The notes: generated by a model not told the origin, from the sequence alone. A stretch of 50,367 nt of DNA from Thermomonas sp. (GCA_020692565.1 JAIMKJ010000029.1:1-50367); one strand, 5' to 3'. Counted from the first letter of the stretch, positions 6,827 to 16,810 are shown. Numbers and translations: made by a program.

Positions 6827-8022
6827 GCCATCTGCCCTGCGATCCAGTCGGCCAGGCGTTCCGGGGTCATCGCCGCCACCGGCATGCCGGCGTCGACCAG
6901 GGCGCGGGCCATGTGGCGGTCGTAGTCGGGTTGCGCCTCGCGGTCGAGGGCGGCCAGGCCCAGCAGCTTCACGCCGCTGCCGGCCAGCCGGCGGGTGTGG
7001 CGCAGCAGCGCGTCCGGGTCGCCGCCTTCGTGGAAGTCGCTGATCAGCACCACCAGGCTGCGGCTGGGCTGCTGCAGCTGCGCGGCGGCGTAGGCCATCG
7101 CCGCCGCGATGTCGGTGCCGCCGCCGAGCTGCACGCCGAGCAGGGTCTCGACCGGATCCTGCAGCTGGTCGCCCAGATCGACGATGCGGGTGTCGAACAG
7201 CACCAGCCGTGTCTTCAGGGTGTCGAGCCCGCACAGCACCGAGGCCAGCACGCCGGCATGGATGATCGAGTCCAGCATCGAGCCGCTCTGGTCGACCAGC
7301 AGTACCAGCTCCCACGGCAGGTGCCGGCGACGCCGCGCGTGGAAATACAGCCGGTGCAGGGCCAGCGCATCGGCCTCGACGTCGTAGTGGCGCAGGTTGC
7401 GGCGCAGGGTGGTGGGCCAATCCAGCTCCGACAGCCGGCGCGCGCCGCCGTGCACGCCGCGCAGGCGGCGCGCGGCGAAGCGGGTGCGCACGCTGCGCGC
7501 GAGGCGCTGCTCCAGTTCGGCGATCACCTGACGGATGAGGCGGCGGGCCTCGCCCATCGCGGCCGGCGGCAACAGGCTGCGGCAGGCGATCAGCAGGTGG
7601 ACCAGGGCCATGTCGGGTCTGGCCTGGGCCAGCACCCGGGGGTCGCTGAGCAATTCGCCGAGGCCGTAGCGCTGCAGGCCTTCGCGCTGCAGGTATTCGG
7701 CGGTGCGCGCGGGGAACAACGTGCGCACGCCCTGCAGCCAGCGGGGCGCGTCCAGGCCGGCGCTGTTGCGTCCGCCGCGGCGCGATGCGCGTTCGCGCAG
7801 GGCGTACTCCCGGCCGTAGAGCGCGTCGAGCAGGCGGTCGCGTTCGGCATCGGCCGCGTCGAGGCGGGGGCCGCGAACGGCGCCCGCCGCGCCTCCGGCG
7901 GACCCTCCGGCGTCCGCGTCCGCAGCCCCGCCCGCGTTGCTTTGCGCATGATCCTGCCCGTTCGCGTCTCCGTCCGCGGCCGGGCCCAGGATCAATCGCC
8001 AGCGCCGGACCCGTTCAGTCAT
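6823..8022 (-). CDS. VWA domain-containing protein (YehP/CoxE-like)
   Basis: A 399-residue protein with a C-terminal von Willebrand factor A domain (about 235-385). The MIDAS metal site is complete: DQSGS at 244-248, Thr303 in GGGTD and Asp329 in LISDF. Residues 15-50 are a low-complexity Gly/Ala/Asp stretch, and 100-230 is an Arg-rich helical region seen in CoxE-like VWA proteins. VWA proteins of this kind act as substrate adaptors for MoxR AAA+ chaperones. The gene overlaps DUF5682 upstream by 8 bases and the SWIM gene downstream by 4, so all three are probably translated as a coupled unit. No signal peptide is present, so the complex should be cytoplasmic. Confidence 0.92.
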   Translation of the reverse strand: MTERVRRWRLILGPAADGDANGQDHAQSNAGGAADADAGGSAGGAAGAVRGPRLDAADAERDRLLDALYGREYALRERASRRGGRNSAGLDAPRWLQGVRTLFPARTAEYLQREGLQRYGLGELLSDPRVLAQARPDMALVHLLIACRSLLPPAAMGEARRLIRQVIAELEQRLARSVRTRFAARRLRGVHGGARRLSELDWPTTLRRNLRHYDVEADALALHRLYFHARRRRHLPWELVLLVDQSGSMLDSIIHAGVLASVLCGLDTLKTRLVLFDTRIVDLGDQLQDPVETLLGVQLGGGTDIAAAMAYAAAQLQQPSRSLVVLISDFHEGGDPDALLRHTRRLAGSGVKLLGLAALDREAQPDYDRHMARALVDAGMPVAAMTPERLADWIAGQMA

Positions 8023-10348
8023 GCAGCCCCCACAGGGCGGCGACCCTTGCGGTGTCCTCGCGCAGCCGCGACAGCTGCCGCAGCGCTTCGGCGTCCAGCG
8101 TCGGCAAGGCGTCGTCGCGGCCCTGGCCCGCGATCGCCGCCATCAGCCGCGCCGATTCCTGCGGTTTCAGCGCGGTGAACGCCAGCCGCAGGCCCGGCAG
8201 CAGTTCCAGGAACAGGTCCTCGTCCCAGTCTTCCAGGGCGGTGTCGAAGGCTTCGATCAGCGCGGCCTCGCCCAGCAGCACGTGGCGCGCCAGCGGCAGG
8301 AAGCCCAGCAGGTAGGCGCACAGCGATTCGGGTTCGAGCAGGCCGGCGTCGAGCGCCGCGCGCAGCCGCGCCGCGGTGTCGGCGCGGCTCAGCCGTCCGC
8401 GCGCGCACAGGATCGCGGCGATCCGGCCGCGCAGCAGCGCGGGCAGGGGCGCATCGACGATCCGCAGCAGCGCGTCCAGCAGACCGGGCAGGTCGGCCCA
8501 GGGTTCGCTGCCGAGCGTGTTGAGGGTGGCGAGCGCGTCGCCCGCCGCGCCGGCCGCCTCGGCATCCATCCGTCCCAGCCAGGGCAGCAGGCCCAGGGCG
8601 CGGGCATAGGTCCGGGCGAGCAGGGCCGGCAATCCGGGCAAGTCGGCGGTCGCCAGCACCTCGTGCGCGCGCCCGGCGGCGGCCAGCTGGGCCAGCCCGC
8701 GGGCCAGCAGCGGCAGTGCGCCTTCGCGTCCGGCCCAGTGTTCGACCGCGGCCAACAGCGGCGCGATCCGGGCGTGCAGTCCCATGCGCAGGCCTTCCAG
8801 CAGGCAGGTCGCGGCCTCGGCCGGATGGCGCCGGGCGCGCTGCAGCAGACAGGCGAGCGCGGCCTCGGGCAGCTGCGCGCCGAGGTGCTGGCATTCGGTC
8901 AGCCGCGCATCGACCTCGGGCCGCCAGGCCAGCGCCCAGAGTTCGCGCACACGCGCCAGCCCGGTGCCGGCGATGAAGTCGGGGCCGGCCCGCAGTTCGG
9001 CGTACGGCGCGTCCAGCGCCGCGAGCTGGTGCAGCAGGCGGGAGATCTCGCGGTGTTTCTCGCTGCGGTAGAGGTCCAGCGCGCGTTCGGCGACGGCGGG
9101 CAGCAGCGGCAGGCCCAGCGCGGCGGCGCGGCGGCGGAAATCCTCGACCAGCGGCGCGCGCGGGTACTGTTTCGGCAGCCGGCCGGTGCGCTCGGCGGCC
9201 AGCAGCCGGCGCAGTGTTCCGCGGCGGTCGTCGTCGTCCGCGCCGGGCAGCACGCCGGCCAGGGCGTCCAGCACTTCGGCGCGGCCCACCGGCACCCCGC
9301 GCAGGGCGGCCAGGCGTTCGGCCATCAGCACCGCTTCGATGGCATCCGGCAGGCCGGCGGTGTCGCCGCGCACGCGCAGCGCGGCCAGCACCCGCAGCGC
9401 CGAGGCCTCGGCGGCGCGGCGTTGCGGATGGTCGGCGCCGTTCTCCATCGCGTCCCACCACTGCTGGTAATAGCCGGTGTCGGGCAGGCCGGCGGCATAG
9501 GCTTGGGCGCTGTCCAGGCGCTGCAGGCTGTAGGGAACCAGATAACACTCGGCGCGGCCGTCGCCGGCCTCGACCGGCGGCGGGATCGGCTGATCCAGAA
9601 GCACCGCGATCGCTTCCACATGCAGGCCGCCCACCACCACCAGCGTCGATTCGCCGGTGGCGACAGCCGCCGCGACGTGGGCGGCCATCGCGCGCTCGCG
9701 GGCGCTGCAGGCGTCCGGCGCGGGGCGTTCGCGCAGCAGCAGGCACCACTGCAGCAGGCGCTGGAACCAGGTGTCGGGATCGACCGCGTGGCCGCCGGCC
9801 TCGAAATGGCGGTCCCACCAGTGGTCGAAATCGGGACTGCCGCTGGCCGCGACGACGCGCTGCATGCGCCCGTGCCGGCTCAGGTGGTCGTCGGCCAGCA
9901 GGCCGGGGCCGTCGCTGGACTCGTCGTCGCTGCGCTCGTCATCGCCGTGTCCCTCGTCGAGATCGTCCAGCAACGCGGCGGCCGGGCGGTCGATGAAGCG
10001 CACCTGGGCGCCGCAGCGCAGGCCTTCGCGCAGCGCCACCCATTCCGGCGAGAACGCGGCGAACGGGTAGAACGCCCGCCGCCCCGGTGCGCCCGCGCCG
10101 CGCGCCGGCAGGCAGGCGTACACCGCCAGCGGCGGCTGCGCGCCGGACATGCCGAGAAAGCGCACCAGGCCGCTGGCGTCGGCCGGGCCTTCGATCAGCA
10201 CGTGCTTCGGCCGCTCGCGGCGGATCAGCGCGCGCAGCTGCCACGCGCAGGCGGGGCTGTGGTGGCGCACCGGCAGCAGGCGCAGGGCCGGGCCGGCGGG
10301 GATGTCCGCCAGTCGCTGCGCCATCGCCGTCTGTGCGGTGTCGTTCAC
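8015..10348 (-). CDS. DUF5682 family protein (YehM-like)
   Basis: A 777-residue protein. It begins with the characteristic LRLLPVRHHSPACAWQL stretch (residues about 18-34) and HVLIEGPADASGLV, which resemble the erythromycin-esterase/ChaN-like fold start seen in DUF5682 proteins of MoxR operons. The rest is Leu/Ala/Arg-rich helical. The start is GTG at 10348, supported by GAAGG 7 bases upstream; an internal ATG at 10324 is the alternative. It sits between the DUF4132 gene (24-base gap) and the VWA gene (8-base overlap). E. coli YehM occupies the same place. Enzymatic activity is unknown; the conserved His-His near the N-terminus suggests an active or metal site, which is inference. Confidence 0.88.
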   Translation of the reverse strand: MNDTAQTAMAQRLADIPAGPALRLLPVRHHSPACAWQLRALIRRERPKHVLIEGPADASGLVRFLGMSGAQPPLAVYACLPARGAGAPGRRAFYPFAAFSPEWVALREGLRCGAQVRFIDRPAAALLDDLDEGHGDDERSDDESSDGPGLLADDHLSRHGRMQRVVAASGSPDFDHWWDRHFEAGGHAVDPDTWFQRLLQWCLLLRERPAPDACSARERAMAAHVAAAVATGESTLVVVGGLHVEAIAVLLDQPIPPPVEAGDGRAECYLVPYSLQRLDSAQAYAAGLPDTGYYQQWWDAMENGADHPQRRAAEASALRVLAALRVRGDTAGLPDAIEAVLMAERLAALRGVPVGRAEVLDALAGVLPGADDDDRRGTLRRLLAAERTGRLPKQYPRAPLVEDFRRRAAALGLPLLPAVAERALDLYRSEKHREISRLLHQLAALDAPYAELRAGPDFIAGTGLARVRELWALAWRPEVDARLTECQHLGAQLPEAALACLLQRARRHPAEAATCLLEGLRMGLHARIAPLLAAVEHWAGREGALPLLARGLAQLAAAGRAHEVLATADLPGLPALLARTYARALGLLPWLGRMDAEAAGAAGDALATLNTLGSEPWADLPGLLDALLRIVDAPLPALLRGRIAAILCARGRLSRADTAARLRAALDAGLLEPESLCAYLLGFLPLARHVLLGEAALIEAFDTALEDWDEDLFLELLPGLRLAFTALKPQESARLMAAIAGQGRDDALPTLDAEALRQLSRLREDTARVAALWGLHD

Positions 10349-10372
10349 CGGGCGGCCTTCACTGCACGATCT

Positions 10373-13300
10373 TCATTTGGCGGCCTTCGCCGCCAGCTTG
10401 TCGAAATGCTCGGCCACCAGCGAGAGCAGCGGCGCCGGCACTTCGCCCAGGGTCAGCGCGACATCGCCGCGGCGGAAGTCCGCCGAGCCGAGCGAGGCAT
10501 CGCCGTAGAGCGAGGCGTCCATCTCCTCGGTGTCGATCTGCACCCGCAGCCCGCCTTCGAAGCGGCGCGCGAAGCCGAAGATGTGGCTGCCGTCCTGGTC
10601 GCTGATCTGGTAGTTCCAGCCTTCCAGCCCGTACTTCAGCGTGGACTGCGGCACCCGCACCGTGGCGTGGCGGCTGAAGCTGTGGCTGGCGGCGGCTTCG
10701 GCATCGAGTTGCACGACCGGGCGGCCGACCTGTTCGAGGAAGGGTTTGATCTCGTAGTCCGCGAGGTGCGCGGTCCAGGCCTGCGTCTGTTCCGCGGATG
10801 CCAGCGCCGGATGCCACAGACGCACGCGATCGCCGTCGTCCAGCGTCACCGGCTGGTCGGCCGCATCGATCAGCGAGCGGTCCTCGCTGATCCGGAAACT
10901 GCCCCGCGCTTCGCCGTTGGCGTCGAGCCGGGACCAGATCAGGCCCTGGCCGATCAGGCCCAGCACCGCGTGGTCCACGAACAGCACCCGCCAGCGCGCC
11001 GCCGGCCAGGCGCGCTCGACCACCATCGCGTCCTCCAGCCGCTGCGCCTGCAGTTTGATGACCTTCTTCAGGCCGCCGCGCAGCAGCTTGATCGCGGATT
11101 CCGCGGCGGCGCGGGCGTCGAGGTCTTCGCCATCCTTCGCCTTGGGCAGCGTTTTGGCCGTCTTGCCGGTGAGGCTGTGGGTGAAGCGCAGTTCCAGGTC
11201 GGTGCCGACCTGCATCGTGTACTGGTACGGCCCCAGGTCGAATACGCGACCGCTGCCGGTCAGGCCGAAATCCGGGGTGATTTCGTCGAACAGGTCGGCA
11301 AGATTGCAGCCGCGGCGTTTGGCGGCGGCCACCAGCGCGGCCGTCGCGCCTTCGTGGATGGCGTAGGAATACGCGGCCTTGGCGTAGACCTCGTACACGT
11401 GCGACAGCGCGAACGCGGTATCCAGCGACGCCATGGTCTGCAGCGCGGTCACCGCCTTGGGCTTGGCGCGCTTGTGCCAGCTCTTGAAGGCTTCGGCCAG
11501 CGGCTCCAGCAGACGGTCGTCGCCGCAGGCCGGTACGAACAGCAGCAGCCAGATCAGCTTGCGGTCGCCGTTGGTCGCCAGCCACAGCTGCAGCAGGTGT
11601 TCGGCCAGCGCGGCCTGGCGCTCGCGCGGCAGGTGCGCCAGCAGGCCCAGCGCGGTGCCGGTGAGGCGGTCTTCCTTGGTCTCCGCCGCCAGGCTCAGCA
11701 GCCAGCGGCCGTACGCCGGCGGCAACGGGGCCAGCGCCGCGGCCAGCCGGTCGCTCCACACTTTGTCGACCACCGGCTTGATCCGCGCCTTGGCGACGCG
11801 CGCCTCGAGCGCCTCGAGATCGGCGGCGTCCACGCCCGAGGCCACGCCCGGCGCCGCGCCTGCCGTCGTTTCCGTCGCCGCGATGGCATCGTCCTGCGCG
11901 GGCGCATCGCGGCCCAGCCGCGCGTCGATGCGGTCGCGGTCGGTGTCGGAGGTGCGCTTGTGCGTGCGCAGCGACTGCAGCAGGGCTTCGGTATCGGCGT
12001 CCTCGCACAGCAGCAGCGCCTCCAGACCGACATCGCGCACGCCCTTGCGCTTGTCGTCCAGCCAGCCGAGGGATTGCAAGCGGGCGCTGCCGAAGTGGGT
12101 CAGGTGCCTGGGAAGCGCTTTCTGCACGGGTTTGCTCTTCGCCGCCAGTTCCTGCAGGCCCGGATTGAGCGTGTCCAGCAGTGCGTCGCTGTCGATCCAG
12201 CGCAGCAACCGCACCGCATCGGTCGGCTTCACCGCGGGCAGATCGCTGCAGCGCTCGTGCAGGATCTCGCGCACCAGGCCGTCGACCCGGCCGCGTTTGG
12301 CGGCGATGTACTCGGGGCCGCGTTCTTCGTCGCGCCAGTCCGCCGGCCAGTCGTGATCGGCGCTGACCCGGGCGGCGATCCAGTGCAGGAACAGTTCCAG
12401 CAAGGCCGGCGTGCGCGCTTGCCACAGTACTTGCAACAGTGCGAATTCGATGTCGACGTAAGCGCGGTAGCTCTCGGGATTCCAGAACCATTCGCGCGCG
12501 GTCTGCGGCGCCGTTTCTAGGATCGTCCGCAGCAGCGGCAGCGCCGGATGCGCGGGGACGACCTCGCCGAAGCGTTCGTCCTCCAGCAGCGCGATCGTCC
12601 AGCGCAGCACGTGCGCGCGCATCTTGTCGCCGTCGGCATGCGACCAGGCGAATTCGCACAGCCCGACGTGCGGGATCTGCACGTAGGCCTTGCGGAAACT
12701 CACCGGATCGTCGGCCAGCATCGGCTTGAGCCGTTCGATCAGCGCGTCCGGGATCGAGGGTTCGCGGCGCATGCGGTCGGTCAGGCATTCCAGCGCGGCC
12801 CGGCGCAGCGAAATCCCGCCGCGTTCGGCAAGTTCGATCAGCACCGCCGTGCTTTCGATGTAACGCACCATGTCGCTGGCGCTGAGGCTGCCGAAATCCG
12901 GATTGGCGCCGACGAAGCGGCGCAGCGCGTCGTCGCCGATGTGGCGCAGCGCGTCTTCGATCAGCGCATGCCGATATGCCTTGTCGTCGGTGGATTCGTT
13001 GCGGTATTCGCGCGGACGCACCAGCAGATCCAGCGCCGAGGCCTGCACCGCGGCGTCGGCGGTTTCGCGGATCAGCGCCGCCAGGCCTTCGCGCTCCTCG
13101 CGCGAGCGCGGCATGAAGCCGCGCATCCATGCCTGCGGCAGCGTGCTGGCCGCCAACACCGCGACATTGCCGGGAATCGACAGCACGTCGCGGGCCGACA
13201 GCAGGTGGATGCTGGCGTCGATCAGGAACGCGCCGTGCTGCGCGTAGGCCTCGGGATGATCGCGCAGCAGGTTCACGAACGCATCGCGCCAGCCGGGCAT

Positions 13301-13495
13301 GCGCTCGGCCGGCGGCGTGCCGTCGCGGATCTCGCGCAGATAGTGCACGAACACGCCGAAATCGTTGCGTTCCCAGGTGCGACGCATCGACAGCAGGGAC
13401 GCGTCGCTCAGATTCGCGCCCAGCGCCTGCCAGGCGGCGATGCATTGTTCGGGAATCGCCTCGAGGGTGGCGGGCGGGGCGGGAAATGCGGACAT
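10373..13495 (-). CDS. DUF4132 domain-containing protein (YehI/MolR-like)
   Basis: A large cytoplasmic protein of 1040 residues without signal peptide or membrane segments. The N-terminal 700 residues are helical-repeat-like (many LLxxLxxxL and RxxxLLRWI units, suggestive of HEAT/ARM scaffolds), and the C-terminal third holds the DUF4132 core, ending in FRRGDVALTLGEVPAPLLSL. The start at 13495 is chosen because AAGGA lies about 10 bases upstream and the preceding in-frame stretch overlaps the gap after the MoxR gene. It is second in the operon behind the MoxR ATPase (89-base gap). E. coli yehI/molR lies next to yehL in the same way. Function unknown; a scaffold or client protein of the MoxR machine is plausible. 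Confidence 0.88.
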   Translation of the reverse strand: MSAFPAPPATLEAIPEQCIAAWQALGANLSDASLLSMRRTWERNDFGVFVHYLREIRDGTPPAERMPGWRDAFVNLLRDHPEAYAQHGAFLIDASIHLLSARDVLSIPGNVAVLAASTLPQAWMRGFMPRSREEREGLAALIRETADAAVQASALDLLVRPREYRNESTDDKAYRHALIEDALRHIGDDALRRFVGANPDFGSLSASDMVRYIESTAVLIELAERGGISLRRAALECLTDRMRREPSIPDALIERLKPMLADDPVSFRKAYVQIPHVGLCEFAWSHADGDKMRAHVLRWTIALLEDERFGEVVPAHPALPLLRTILETAPQTAREWFWNPESYRAYVDIEFALLQVLWQARTPALLELFLHWIAARVSADHDWPADWRDEERGPEYIAAKRGRVDGLVREILHERCSDLPAVKPTDAVRLLRWIDSDALLDTLNPGLQELAAKSKPVQKALPRHLTHFGSARLQSLGWLDDKRKGVRDVGLEALLLCEDADTEALLQSLRTHKRTSDTDRDRIDARLGRDAPAQDDAIAATETTAGAAPGVASGVDAADLEALEARVAKARIKPVVDKVWSDRLAAALAPLPPAYGRWLLSLAAETKEDRLTGTALGLLAHLPRERQAALAEHLLQLWLATNGDRKLIWLLLFVPACGDDRLLEPLAEAFKSWHKRAKPKAVTALQTMASLDTAFALSHVYEVYAKAAYSYAIHEGATAALVAAAKRRGCNLADLFDEITPDFGLTGSGRVFDLGPYQYTMQVGTDLELRFTHSLTGKTAKTLPKAKDGEDLDARAAAESAIKLLRGGLKKVIKLQAQRLEDAMVVERAWPAARWRVLFVDHAVLGLIGQGLIWSRLDANGEARGSFRISEDRSLIDAADQPVTLDDGDRVRLWHPALASAEQTQAWTAHLADYEIKPFLEQVGRPVVQLDAEAAASHSFSRHATVRVPQSTLKYGLEGWNYQISDQDGSHIFGFARRFEGGLRVQIDTEEMDASLYGDASLGSADFRRGDVALTLGEVPAPLLSLVAEHFDKLAAKAAK

Positions 13496-13584
13496 GGGGA
13501 ATGATTCCTTGATGCGGATGGGAAGAGAGGGTGGGGAGCGCACGGCGCTTGCGGTGCCGGATGCGGTCCTTGACGATGCGGCGC

Positions 13585-14679
13585 CTACAGCCAGCGTTCG
13601 CCTTCCAGCAGTCGTCGCCAGACCGGCTCGCCGCCGCGCTTGCTGCGCAGCAGGCGCAGGTAATCGGTGACGCGCTTGCGGTCGTCGGCGTCGTCCTTCA
13701 GCACGGTGCCGCTCATGTGCCGCAGCAGGCGCTCGGGCTGGACCGCGTCGTGCTCGAAATACCAGGCTTCGGCCGCGGCGCTGTAGGCCACGTTCACCGC
13801 TTCGGCGGTGGACAGCACGCTGGACAGCGGCTCCAGGCGCACGCCCAGCGCTTCGCCGCCGCGCAGCTCCTGGAACACCTGCACCAGCAGCAGGCCGACA
13901 TCGGGCGGCAGCCGGGCTTCGATGCCGTCCTCGGCCAGCAGACGGTCGACTTCGCGGCCCACCAGTTCGGCCTCGGCGGCGATATCGCGGATCGGCAGCA
14001 GGGTCTCGAAGTTGAAGCGGCGCTTGAGCGCGGCCGACATCTCGTTCACGCCGCGATCGCGCAGGTTGGCGGTGGCGACGATGTTGAACCCGGGGCGCGA
14101 CAGCAGCATGGCCGCGTCGCCCAGTTCGGGCACGTGCAGCACGCGGTCGGACAGCACCGGGATCAGGCTGTCCTGGATCTCGACCGGGCAGCGGGTGATT
14201 TCCTCGAAGCGCAGCAGCTGGCCCTGGGCCATGCAGCGGTGCAGCGGGCCGGGCACCAGCGCCCGCTCGCTGGGGCCTTCTTTCAGCAGCAGCGCGTAGT
14301 TCCAGCCGTAGCGGATCTGCTCTTCGGCGGTGCCGGCCGAACCCTGCACGGTATGCGTGCTGCTGCCGGAGATCGCCGCGGCCAGCAGTTCGGACAGCAG
14401 CGACTTGGCGGTGCCCGGTTCGCCCACCAGCAGCAGGCCGCGCTGGCCGGCCAGGGTGACGATGGCGCGTTCGACCGCCAGATCGTTGCCGAAGATCTTC
14501 TGCCGGCACGCCGGTCCGTTCGCGTCCGCGGCGCCGCCGAGGATGAAGCGGCGCACCGCCTGCGCGCTGAGCCGCCAACCCGGCGGACGCGGATGCCGAT
14601 CGTCGGCGGTCAGCGCGTCCAGCTCGTCGGCGTGCAGACGCTCTGCGGGCAGGCGCTGGGCATTGCGGTCGGCGCGCAT
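13585..14679 (-). CDS. MoxR family AAA+ ATPase (YehL subfamily-like)
   Basis: A 364-residue AAA+ ATPase, first gene of the five-gene operon. Walker A GEPGTAKS is at 86-93, the Walker B equivalent LLRFEEIT has its acidic pair at 159-160, sensor-1 Asn lies in TANLRDRG (about 204-211), and the arginine finger region is KRRF (about 219-222). The Glu-rich Walker B (FEE instead of DE) and an insert before sensor 1 are seen in MoxR relatives. Together with DUF4132, DUF5682, VWA and SWIM proteins this matches the YehL class of MoxR systems, thought to work as chaperone-like complexes in assembly or stress. Start 14679 is the first ATG of the frame compatible with the upstream serine hydrolase gene (139-base gap). 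Substrate and trigger are unknown. Confidence 0.93.
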   Translation of the reverse strand: MRADRNAQRLPAERLHADELDALTADDRHPRPPGWRLSAQAVRRFILGGAADANGPACRQKIFGNDLAVERAIVTLAGQRGLLLVGEPGTAKSLLSELLAAAISGSSTHTVQGSAGTAEEQIRYGWNYALLLKEGPSERALVPGPLHRCMAQGQLLRFEEITRCPVEIQDSLIPVLSDRVLHVPELGDAAMLLSRPGFNIVATANLRDRGVNEMSAALKRRFNFETLLPIRDIAAEAELVGREVDRLLAEDGIEARLPPDVGLLLVQVFQELRGGEALGVRLEPLSSVLSTAEAVNVAYSAAAEAWYFEHDAVQPERLLRHMSGTVLKDDADDRKRVTDYLRLLRSKRGGEPVWRRLLEGERWL

Positions 14680-14818
14680 CGGCGTCTCGATGGTGAAGGA
14701 GCGCCAAGACTGCCAGTTGCCGGAGGCTTGCGGAATACCGGATCTGTCAACCGGATGCGTCGACCGTCAACCGCAACCGTCGACCGGACGCCACCCACCG
14801 GCAGCGCCGGCCCGGCGT

Positions 14819-15859
14819 TCACAGCGCCGGCAGGATCTTCTCGGTCAGCAGTTTCATGGTGATCCGGTGCGGCTGCTGCACGTTGAAGTTGGTGGTGGTG
14901 ATCACCACCACCGCGCGCGCTTCCGGGAACACCTGCACGCTGTTGCCGCCGCTGCCGTTCATCGCATACGACGACCACGTCTTGCCGGCGACCGGGAACT
15001 GCATCCGCCACCACAGGTAACCGTATTCGACGCCGTCGTCGACGCGCGCGTGCGGCGCGATCGAGGTCTTCACCCACTCCGCGGGCACGATCTGTTTCCC
15101 GTCGTGACGGCCGCCGTCGAGATACAGCTGGCCGAGCGCCAGCAGATCGCGGCTGCGCAGGCCCAGTCCGCCGCCCGCCTGCGGCAGGCCCAGCGGCGAG
15201 AACTGCCATTCGGGTTTGTCGATGCCCAGCGGCGCGAACAAAGTCCGCTGCGCGTAGGCGTCGAGCCGTTCGCCGACCGCGCCCTGGATCGCCGCGCCCA
15301 GCGTGGTGGTACCGGCGGTGCAGTAGCGGAAGTTGCGGCCGTAGGGCGAATCCGCGGGTTTCGGCATCCACGCCGGGAAGCCCTGGATCGGCAGGTCGAG
15401 ATAGAACTTCACCCAGTCCTCGACCAGATACATGCGCTCTTCGTTGCCGCGCGAATACTGGTTCTCGTCGTGGCATTCGAGCAGCGACGACATCGTCGCC
15501 AGATCCTCGAACGTGATCTTCGCTTTGCGCGGGTCCGGATTCTCGATGCTGCCGCGGTAACCCAGATACGGCAGCATCGGCGTCTGCGCGTTCGGGATCT
15601 TGCCGTCGTCGATGGCGATGCCCAGCAGCATGCCGGCGATGGTCTTGGTCGCCGAGCGGGTATTGCGCCGCGCCTCGGCGCCGCCCTCGTCGAAATAGTG
15701 TTCGTAGACAAGTTTGCCGTCGTGCGCGATGACCACGCTGGTGATCTGTTTGTATTCGCCGGCGGCGACCGCGCGGGTGAGTTCGTCGAAGGCGGCGTTC
15801 TGCGCGGACGCGGGCATGGCCGCGAGCGCGAACGAAAGGGCGAGCAGGGTGCGGATCAT
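14819..15859 (-). CDS. secreted serine hydrolase, beta-lactamase/DD-peptidase fold
   Basis: A 346-residue protein with a signal peptide (residues 1-20, cleavage after PASA). The serine hydrolase motif SATK (S-x-x-K) lies about residue 70-73, a YCT stretch about 185 takes the YxN/YxS position, and NGSGGN near residue 305 takes the place of the KTG/HTG triad. It is a class C beta-lactamase-like (PF00144-type) enzyme; members include esterases, DD-peptidases and unrelated hydrolases, so calling it an antibiotic resistance gene would be unjustified. Start 15859 is chosen because AGGAA lies 8 bases upstream; an in-frame ATG 27 bases earlier is possible. The next gene upstream on the same strand is a frameshifted AraC regulator, which might once have controlled it. 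Confidence 0.9.
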   Translation of the reverse strand: MIRTLLALSFALAAMPASAQNAAFDELTRAVAAGEYKQITSVVIAHDGKLVYEHYFDEGGAEARRNTRSATKTIAGMLLGIAIDDGKIPNAQTPMLPYLGYRGSIENPDPRKAKITFEDLATMSSLLECHDENQYSRGNEERMYLVEDWVKFYLDLPIQGFPAWMPKPADSPYGRNFRYCTAGTTTLGAAIQGAVGERLDAYAQRTLFAPLGIDKPEWQFSPLGLPQAGGGLGLRSRDLLALGQLYLDGGRHDGKQIVPAEWVKTSIAPHARVDDGVEYGYLWWRMQFPVAGKTWSSYAMNGSGGNSVQVFPEARAVVVITTTNFNVQQPHRITMKLLTEKILPAL

Positions 15860-16019
15860 CGGTGGGGATTCCTGGAATGCGGTCATGAGTGCGTGCGGCG
15901 TGGATCCATGCGGCATGGACGCGTGCCGATACGCTAACAGCATCGTGCGGACGCGATTTGTATGGATCGAACCATGCGCATGCGATCTGCGGAGATGCAG
16001 CCTGCGGACATTGCGCTGA

Positions 16020-16810
16020 TCAGCGCAGGCGGCGGTAGTCCGAGGGCGTGCAGCCGAACTGCTGCCGGAACGCGCGGCTGAAGTGGCTCTGGTCGCTGAA
16101 GCCGGCGAGCGCGGCGACATCCATCAGCGGCCGTTTGCGATCGCGCAGCAGCGCGGCGGCGCGTTCCAGCCGGCATTCGCGCAGATATTCGCCCGGCGAG
16201 CGGCCGTAGCGGCGGCGGAAGGTGCGCGCGAACGCCACTGGATGCACGCCGGCCAGCCGCGCCAGGTCGTCGATGCGCGGCGGGTCCGCGCAGTCGCGCG
16301 GAGCCGGTCGCGGGCGCGTGCGAGCCACGCCGGGCCGTCGCTGCGTTCCAGCCGCTGCCGGTGCTGGAGGCTGTCGAGCAGGGCTTCGAGCCCGGTTTCG
16401 ATGTCGAGCGCGGCGCTGTCGTCGCCGTGCAGCGCGGCGCGCAGGGCGAAGGCGTGGCGTTCGGAGCGCAGATCGGGCCGGATCGCGCGCGTCGGCAGCG
16501 CGCGATCGCCCAATGCGCCCGCCGGAATCGACAGCGTGAAGAAGCGGCCTTCCAGACCGCGGAAACAGTCGCGATGGACGGTGCCCGGCGGGTTGTAGAT
16601 CAGTGCCGGCGAGGCGCACACCGCCGGCATGCCGTGGGCGCTGCTGACGTAGCGGCCGGCCAGGACCAGCACGAAATGCGCGTCGTCGTGGCTGTGGGTT
16701 TCGACGTCGTGCTCGGGCACGGTCGGCTGCAGCTCGGCCAGCGCGATCGCGCCGACCTGCCGCCGTCGCGCGACGGCGCCGTAGAACATGCCCGGGCGGA
16801 AGGTCTTCAT
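16020..16810 (-). pseudogene. AraC family regulator interrupted by a frameshift
   Basis: The N-terminal cupin half (MKTFRPGMFYGAVARRR, HSHDDAHFVLVLAGRY, NPPGTVHRD) reads in one frame from the ATG at 16808-16810, and the C-terminal double HTH (RIDDLARLAGVHPVAFARTF ... [18 protein letters not shown] ... [11 protein letters not shown]) reads in another, ending at the TGA at 16020-16022. The switch is between about 16285 and 16310, in a GC-rich stretch. To join the frames one base must be missing (or two extra) relative to an intact gene, since the reading must step back by one base. Both halves are otherwise well preserved, so this is either a very recent mutation, an assembly error in a GC-rich run, or (less likely) programmed frameshifting. 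An intact protein would be about 263 residues. Confidence 0.8.

Noticed and set aside
8021..12520. A 1499-codon open frame on the plus strand.
   Set aside because: It is antisense to the DUF5682 and DUF4132 genes, has no domain, and is the usual long shadow frame of high-GC coding DNA.
14819..15859. Serine hydrolase considered as an antibiotic-resistance beta-lactamase.
   Set aside because: Only the general SxxK fold is visible; the KTG-type motif is replaced and most members of this family are not resistance enzymes.
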